DNA of 32,804 bases from the NCBI GenBank assembly GCA_002789635.1, contig PFTQ01000061.1:1-32804 (forward strand), in the 5' to 3' direction. The translations under genes and the position numbers were made by a program. The notes beneath the pieces are model-generated. The model was not told the DNA's origin. It did no database searches and saw nothing but the letters and a program-made list of their open reading frames with translations. This DNA comes from Candidatus Aenigmarchaeota archaeon CG_4_9_14_3_um_filter_37_18. Its GTDB lineage: Archaea > Aenigmatarchaeota > Aenigmatarchaeia > CG10238-14. This document shows, piece after piece, positions 28,768 through 32,804 of this stretch; within the stretch, counting starts at the first letter, position 1, and each line of letters starts with the position of its first letter.

Positions 28768-29421
28768 GTGGTATTTTTGGCTGAGATAAACAAGCAATTC
28801 CTTGAAGAAAGCAAAATGAAAGAAATCATCACCAAGAGCGCAGAAGATATGATAGAATCATTGTCAACAATCATGAACAAAAAACTGAATATAATTAGCG
28901 TGGATATTCTTGACTTGAGATTGGAAGATGTAATTCAAAAAATTGGAAAGCCTGATGATATGCATGGATGCATTCAGGTGGAAATCTTCGGAAAATCTGA
29001 GATAAAGAATTCAATGCTGGGTCATTTCCTGCTGCTTATGGATCATGAAAGCATGAAAAAATTCATATCTCTTGCCGGAAGAGAAGAATCTGATGGGTTT
29101 AAAAAACACCTAGACTTTTTCAGGGAGGTTGGGAATATAACCTCCGGATCTTTTTTGAGATTAATTTCTGAGTCGCTTAAATTCGAGTTCAGGGAGTCGC
29201 TGCCAGATTTTTGCTATGACATGCTTGGATCTTGCATGGACTCAGTCTTATGCTCGATTGCTGCTACATCAGAGAAAAGCCTGATTTTTAAAGCTGTTAT
29301 AGGAATGGATGGCTTGAAAATGAATGCAATGCTGCTGTTTTATCCGGATATTTATAATTTGATTGATTTAGTGAGGGAGTCAAGTAAACAACCCACGTTT
29401 AAAAACGGAGGCTTTCCATAG
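28768..29421 (+). CDS. cheC: CheC/CheX-like phosphatase, C-terminus altered by a tnpB element
   Basis: The product of about 217 residues belongs to the CheC/CheX/FliY type, which dephosphorylates CheY-P. One catalytic motif is clear: FFREVGNITSGSFLRLISES with E-x2-N. A second motif is absent or degenerate (MLGSCMDSVL), so it is nearer CheX in having a single site. The start is uncertain: GTG 28768 is used, TTG 28759 overlaps the receiver stop, and ATG 28816 has an AAGAAAG site. The last ten codons after RESS come from the inserted element; without it the frame would end at TGA right there. Confidence 0.75.
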   Translation: MVFLAEINKQFLEESKMKEIITKSAEDMIESLSTIMNKKLNIISVDILDLRLEDVIQKIGKPDDMHGCIQVEIFGKSEIKNSMLGHFLLLMDHESMKKFISLAGREESDGFKKHLDFFREVGNITSGSFLRLISESLKFEFRESLPDFCYDMLGSCMDSVLCSIAATSEKSLIFKAVIGMDGLKMNAMLLFYPDIYNLIDLVRESSKQPTFKNGGFP

Positions 29422-30738
29422 GTGATTCAAAATGTTGCACAGCAATTTTAAAACCAACCGCATCTGGACGGAAGAGCAAGTTTACTTTTGCTCCAGTCTT
29501 GGAACCCTGGATAGAACTCAAGTTAGTGAGACTGTGAGTAATGTTCCGCTCCAAGACAGATTTTATAGCAATAGCCAAAGAGGCTTTTCTGTCGCTATTC
29601 ACGACCTGACCACACTTCCTGCATTTATACAAAACATAATTCACCGAACTATGCCCATTATTGATTTCACCGCATTTGTAGCACCACTTGGAAGTGTGAT
29701 AAGGATCAACCTCGTGAACAGGAACTTGAAACATTTCAGAATTAGATTTAAGGAATTCTGTGAATTTACCATAAGGAATTATGTTGATTTTTTTGTTAGC
29801 TTTTTTGTTGAATTGGCCTCTTCTGCCTTTCAAATTCTTAAGCTTTTCAACAGAAATATAGGCGTTGTAAGATTTGGCAAGATTAATAATTTCTTTTGCA
29901 ATTTGACCGCTTCTTGTTTTAACAAAATTAAATTGTTTGTGTTTAAGCCTTCTCAAACTCTTTTTGGCTCTATCAGAACCCTTATCAGCAAGGCTTTTGA
30001 GATAATCTCTCCTTTTTGTATATTTTCTTTGCCTAAAAGCAACATCACGACCAAAATAGAGCTGTTTAACTACTTTGGAGTTTTCAATGTCAAAAACAGA
30101 AACAGCAGCAAGAGTAGAAGAGCCAATATCAACACCTACAACATATTTTTGGTCGATTGTTTTTTTAGCAAATTCTTTTTCGAGAACTACAGAAATTCTA
30201 CCATCCATCAAAAGAGAAATGTTGTCAAAACTCCAGCCATCTTTAAGAAACATTTGAAATCTTTGAAATTGCTTGTCAGTCTTGACAGGAAGAACAAAAG
30301 TCTTTTTAGGGGAATAAGTAACCTTAAAGCATGGATTTCCTCTTTCAGTCTCAATAAACTTAAACCATCTTTTGTTAAGCCTGATAGAGCATTTAGTGAA
30401 TTTACAACCTTTACTAAGAATATCTTTTCTGCTTTTCCAGATATCTTTTCTAGCTTCTTGAACAATATCGCTTGGAAGGAAGGAGGTTTGTCTTATGTTT
30501 GAATATGTCAGATGGTGTAGATGCGTAGCTGAAAGTGCTAAAGGCAAATCTAAACAGTGCTGGTCAAGAACTTTCAAATATTCGGAAAAGAAACTGTTAA
30601 ATATATTAGACTTATTTCTTGTTAATTCTAAATTATTTAAAACTATGCACTTTCTCACAATCTCACTACTATTGATTAGGAGCAGGCATTCTAATAGTTT
30701 GCCGCAATTCCTCCCATGCCTAAAGAACATGGGTTTCC
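29385..30738 (-). mobile_element. IS200/IS605-type element carrying only tnpB
   Basis: The element holds a tnpB gene and no tnpA. Near its left end (tnpB sense) CCCATG/CATGGG (30713-30718 with 30728-30733) forms a terminal hairpin; the other end has CGTGGGTTGTTTA just after the tnpB stop. Boundaries are inferred by rejoining the flanks: ...GAGTCAAG (to 29384) plus TTGAGGCGG (from 30739) restores a cheC stop and the cheD ribosome binding site. No target-site duplication is seen, as expected for this family. Confidence 0.7.
29399..30658 (-). CDS. tnpB: TnpB RNA-guided nuclease of an IS200/IS605-type element
   Basis: The 419-residue protein has the RuvC-like triad in KYVVGVDIGSSTLAAVSVFD (first Asp), ISVEKLKNLKG (Glu) and VNSDRKASLAIA (last Asp), and a zinc ribbon WCYKCGE...YKCRKCG between the last two. 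TnpB proteins cut DNA guided by an RNA made from the element's right end, protecting the element or aiding its spread. GTG 30658 is the probable start (RKCIVLNNLELTRNK); the frame continues upstream into the terminal hairpin and is unlikely to be translated there. All catalytic residues are kept, so it may be active. The RNA guide should start at the TTTA end near 29385 and read into cheC. Confidence 0.9.
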   Translation of the reverse strand: MRKCIVLNNLELTRNKSNIFNSFFSEYLKVLDQHCLDLPLALSATHLHHLTYSNIRQTSFLPSDIVQEARKDIWKSRKDILSKGCKFTKCSIRLNKRWFKFIETERGNPCFKVTYSPKKTFVLPVKTDKQFQRFQMFLKDGWSFDNISLLMDGRISVVLEKEFAKKTIDQKYVVGVDIGSSTLAAVSVFDIENSKVVKQLYFGRDVAFRQRKYTKRRDYLKSLADKGSDRAKKSLRRLKHKQFNFVKTRSGQIAKEIINLAKSYNAYISVEKLKNLKGRRGQFNKKANKKINIIPYGKFTEFLKSNSEMFQVPVHEVDPYHTSKWCYKCGEINNGHSSVNYVLYKCRKCGQVVNSDRKASLAIAIKSVLERNITHSLTNLSSIQGSKTGAKVNLLFRPDAVGFKIAVQHFESPMESLRF

Positions 30739-30751
30739 TTGAGGCGGTTCT

Positions 30752-31225
30752 ATGAATAAAATAGAGTTAAAGATGGGGGAATCAGTGGTTGTGAAGGAGC
30801 CCTCGGATATTGAGTTCAAGGGGTTGGGAAATTCCATAATTGTCTGCATGTTCGAGGATTACTCGAGAATAGGGGCTATGGGCCATATAATGATTCCCAC
30901 TCAGAGTTCTGCTTATAAGGAAGCCCCTTTCAGGCATGGCAGCAAGGCTATACAATATATGGTTGATAAAATAGAAAATTTAGGCGGGATCAGGCGGAGA
31001 ATTCAAGCCAAGATAATCGGGGGCGCTGTTTTATTCAAGAGATTCCCAGAAGCCGGCAGCAATGGAGAAAAAATAATTGCATTTGTTAAAAAAAGGCTGG
31101 CGGAGAAGAAGATATCTGTGGCTGCTGCGGATGTGGGCGGGGATTGCGGCAGGTCTGTGAAATTTGACAGCGAGACCGGCAAGGTTACTGTTAAAAAGAG
31201 CAATGGCGAGGTATTAGAGATTTAG
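30752..31225 (+). CDS. cheD: CheD-like protein with Ser at the catalytic Cys position
   Basis: The 157-residue product matches CheD (receptor glutamine deamidase, CheC partner): KGLGNSIIVCMFEDYSRIGA then MGHIMIP, the KIIGGAVLF block, and AADVGGDCGRSVKFDSETGK. In active CheD the first block is GLGSC with the catalytic Cys; here the position is Ser28 (GLGNS), while His45 is kept and another Cys32 follows. Deamidase activity is therefore doubtful, and binding to CheC may be what is left. GAGGCGG (30741-30747) is the ribosome binding site, just outside the tnpB element. No chemoreceptor gene is nearby. Confidence 0.85.
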   Translation: MNKIELKMGESVVVKEPSDIEFKGLGNSIIVCMFEDYSRIGAMGHIMIPTQSSAYKEAPFRHGSKAIQYMVDKIENLGGIRRRIQAKIIGGAVLFKRFPEAGSNGEKIIAFVKKRLAEKKISVAAADVGGDCGRSVKFDSETGKVTVKKSNGEVLEI

Positions 31226-31277
31226 CCTATTTTTCCTATAAGCAACTGGTATAAATCAAAAACATGGCTTGACAGCT

Positions 31278-31342
31278 TTGTAGAAAAAGTAGATTTTTAG
31301 GGTCATTTTTTCTACAACCGACAGACTTTTTCTGTCTTGGTT
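31278..31342 (+). ncRNA. Two consecutive stem-loops after cheD
   Basis: TTGTAGAAAAA (31278-31288) pairs perfectly with TTTTTCTACAA (31307-31317). It is followed at once by AACC-GACAGA (31316-31325) pairing with TCTGTC-TT-GGTT (31331-31342) around a CTTTT loop. This could be the 3' end structure of the cheD transcript, a small RNA, or the leader of the zinc-ribbon gene. No known RNA family recognised. Confidence 0.4.
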
Positions 31343-31365
31343 ATATGGCTTGTCTTGGCAATTTC

Positions 31366-31503
31366 ATGGCTGAAATAATAATCAAGAAAAAAGGCTTCAA
31401 ATGCGAAAGATGCGGGCATGAGTGGCTTCCCAGAAACGATGAAAAGCCGACAGTATGCCCTAAATGCAAAAGCCCTTATTGGAATAAACCTAAAAGTAAA
31501 TAG
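31366..31503 (+). CDS. Zinc-ribbon mini-protein (45 aa)
   Basis: The product is basic and has two cysteine pairs, KCERCGHEW and VCPKCKSPYWNKP, which form a rubredoxin-like zinc ribbon. The CPKCKSPYWNKP ending is common in small archaeal proteins of unknown role, probably nucleic-acid binding. Start is ATG 31366 (MAEIIIKKKGF); ATG 31345 is in frame but adds an unlike segment. It lies 34 bases before the restriction endonuclease gene and may belong to that operon. Confidence 0.65.
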   Translation: MAEIIIKKKGFKCERCGHEWLPRNDEKPTVCPKCKSPYWNKPKSK

Positions 31504-31537
31504 ATAAAAAACCAATTAAAATATAAGGGGATTTATC

Positions 31538-32398
31538 ATGGCTAAAAATATCTTAAGTCCAATTAATAATATTGTTTCATTTGGGTCTTTTGATCTAAAA
31601 AATTATGCATCAACATATCTAATACGAATAAATGCTGTTGGCGAGCAGCTAGAGTTTTTTGTGAAGGATGCTATTGCAGACTCGTTAAAACTACCCCAAG
31701 ATAAAAAAGAAGATGCTTATTCAAAGGCATTTTCTTATTTAGGAAATCAAAATAACCCGCCAGATATGATTATTAAAGGCAGCGATGCTTTTGAAATAAA
31801 GAAAATAGAAAATCAAAAATCTTCACTGGCATTAAATAGTTCCCCACCGAAAAATAAGCTTTTATTTAGCGATGCTAGGATAACAAATGCTTGCAGGGAT
31901 TGTGAGCCTGATAAATGGGAAGAGAAAGACTTATTTTATGTTATTGGTCATGTTGTAGGAGGGAAGATAAAACACTTGTTTTTCATGCAAGGGACATGTT
32001 ATGCAGCAGACCATAATATTTACGATAAAGTCCACAGCCCTATAAAGAAAAAAGTCGATTCCATTATAGGCTTTCTTGGCTTAGAAAAAGGAGAAACTGT
32101 TGAAATTGGAAAAGTCAAAAGAGTAGACCCTTTAGGAATTACAGAACTGAGGATAAGAGGCATGTGGCAAATACAAAACCCGCTAAAAGTATATGGAGAT
32201 CTCTGTAAGGTGGAAGATAATGATAAATTCCATTTGTTCGCATTGATGAGAAAAGAGAAATACGACTCATTTTCAAAAGAAGATAGCAACAAACTGGAAG
32301 CAAATAAAGACATCTCTATTAAAGACGTAAAAATAAAAGACCCAAACAATCCTTCAAAACTCGCCGAGGCAAAGCTAATATCATTTAAGGGGAGGTAA
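31538..32398 (+). CDS. Type II restriction endonuclease, NgoPII-like
   Basis: The 286-residue product matches the NgoPII family, whose known members cut GGCC: NAVGEQLEFFVKDAIADSL, then GNQNNPPDMIIKGSDAFEIK with KIENQKSSLALNSSPPKN. The D and E-x-K in PDMIIKGSDAFEIKK give the PD-(D/E)XK active site. A cysteine pair (CRDCE) and YVIGHVVGG follow. A GGGG site precedes the ATG. The cognate methyltransferase begins 2 bases after its stop, so the pair is translated together. GGCC specificity is inferred from family membership. Confidence 0.88.
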   Translation: MAKNILSPINNIVSFGSFDLKNYASTYLIRINAVGEQLEFFVKDAIADSLKLPQDKKEDAYSKAFSYLGNQNNPPDMIIKGSDAFEIKKIENQKSSLALNSSPPKNKLLFSDARITNACRDCEPDKWEEKDLFYVIGHVVGGKIKHLFFMQGTCYAADHNIYDKVHSPIKKKVDSIIGFLGLEKGETVEIGKVKRVDPLGITELRIRGMWQIQNPLKVYGDLCKVEDNDKFHLFALMRKEKYDSFSKEDSNKLEANKDISIKDVKIKDPNNPSKLAEAKLISFKGR

Positions 32399-32400
32399 AT

Positions 32401-32804
32401 ATGAAAATAGCGTCATTTTTTTCTGGGGCTGGTGGGCTAGACTTAGGGTTTACTAATGCTGGCTTTGAGATAGCATACGCTAATGATAATTGGGAAAGCT
32501 GTTGGGAGACATTTGAAAAAAACCATGGGATAAAAATAGACAAAAGGTCTATTGTAGATGTTAAACCAGAAGAAATTCCAGATGCTGTAGGATTCGTGGG
32601 AGGTCCGCCATGCCAAAGCTGGAGCTTAGCTGGAGCGATGAAAGGAATCAATGACCCAAGAGGGAAGCTTTTTTGGAATTATGTTGAAATGATAGAAAAA
32701 AAACAGCCATTGTTTTTTTTAGCTGAAAATGTGCCAGGCATACTTTCCCCAAAACATAAGCCAGAATTTATGAAATTGGTAAAAAAATTCTGGAATATTG
32801 GATA
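32401..32804 (+). CDS. C5-cytosine methyltransferase of the NgoPII/HaeIII type (partial, cut by window edge)
   Basis: The first 134 residues are present. Motif I (SFFSGAGGLDLGFTNAGF), motif IV with catalytic Cys (GFVGGPPCQSWSLAGAMKGI then NDPRGKLFWNY) and motif VI (FFLAENVPGIL) match HaeIII/NgoPII-type methyltransferases that modify GGCC. GGAGGT lies 5 bases before the ATG. It protects host DNA against the endonuclease upstream. It is clearly distinct from the methyltransferase at 11289, whose motif IV is GGFPCQDFS. Confidence 0.92.
   Translation, partial: MKIASFFSGAGGLDLGFTNAGFEIAYANDNWESCWETFEKNHGIKIDKRSIVDVKPEEIPDAVGFVGGPPCQSWSLAGAMKGINDPRGKLFWNYVEMIEKKQPLFFLAENVPGILSPKHKPEFMKLVKKFWNIG

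Noticed and set aside
29432-30502. Long plus-strand open frame (356 codons) across tnpB
   Set aside because: It is the antisense of a clear TnpB with all catalytic motifs; its translation is rich in Phe/Asn/Lys without any motif.
1-32804. CRISPR array or rRNA genes
   Set aside because: No regularly spaced repeats with unique spacers and no rRNA signature were seen on either strand.

Overview
The window comes from an archaeon with the gene style of the DPANN lineages (Woesearchaeota/Pacearchaeota/Nanoarchaeota-like). This rests on archaeal/eukaryal-type ribosomal proteins (eS17, eS27, eL44), a GINS subunit, a compact primase that appears to fuse PriS with the PriL C-terminal Fe-S region, a tRNA gene with two bulge-helix-bulge introns, TATA-type promoters, GGTG-type ribosome binding sites, and a fermentative energy module (pyruvate:ferredoxin oxidoreductase plus ADP-forming acetyl-CoA synthetase). 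The DNA is AT-rich, and no exact lineage can be fixed from the sequence alone.

Layout. 1-820: right part of an IS630-family element. 975-2048: a zinc-ribbon/HTH protein fused to a PD-(D/E)XK nuclease. 2132-5376: an information-processing block on the minus strand (gins51, rpl44e, rps27e; primase) that flanks a plus-strand run of very small membrane-protein genes, four of them 23-28 codons long. 5474-6120: MntA/HepT toxin-antitoxin pair. 6280-7024: rps17e, two tiny minus-strand ORFs and a probable small structured RNA. 7034-10935: minus-strand por operon (porG, porD, a secreted protein, a membrane protein, porA), whose 3' end has been duplicated around a two-gene toxin-antitoxin-like cassette. 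11131-12823: RHH regulator and C5-cytosine methyltransferase facing a wrecked restriction endonuclease and a truncated vsr. 12989-14965: DUF457 membrane protein, nucleotidyltransferase pair and acdB. 15002-16683: hicB remnant, DedA protein, RelE/AbrB pair with a palindromic operator. 16769-17255: gene fragments and a tRNA-Gln(CUG) gene with two introns.

17311-26944: a cell-surface region, with a Wzx-like flippase followed by a three-gene minus-strand operon. The operon encodes a 664-residue coiled-coil/winged-helix protein, a 1897-residue sequon-rich surface protein with one C-terminal membrane helix, and a 243-residue cytoplasmic protein. All three share a short helical motif of the form K-Y-x-N-x-x-I, suggesting one complex. 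Divergent from it lies 27121-31225: a membrane histidine kinase, two stand-alone CheY receivers, a CheC/CheX-like phosphatase and a CheD-like protein, with no CheA, CheB, CheR or receptor. A tnpB-only IS200/IS605-type element sits exactly between cheC and cheD. The right end (31366-32804) holds a zinc-ribbon mini-protein and an NgoPII/HaeIII-like GGCC restriction-modification system cut by the window edge.

The best candidates for undescribed biology are the membrane micro-protein cluster beside the replication genes, the surface operon with its shared helical motif next to a CheA-less signalling set (whose CheD has Ser in place of the catalytic Cys), the doubly split tRNA-Gln, and the cassette bounded by duplicated porA 3' ends.
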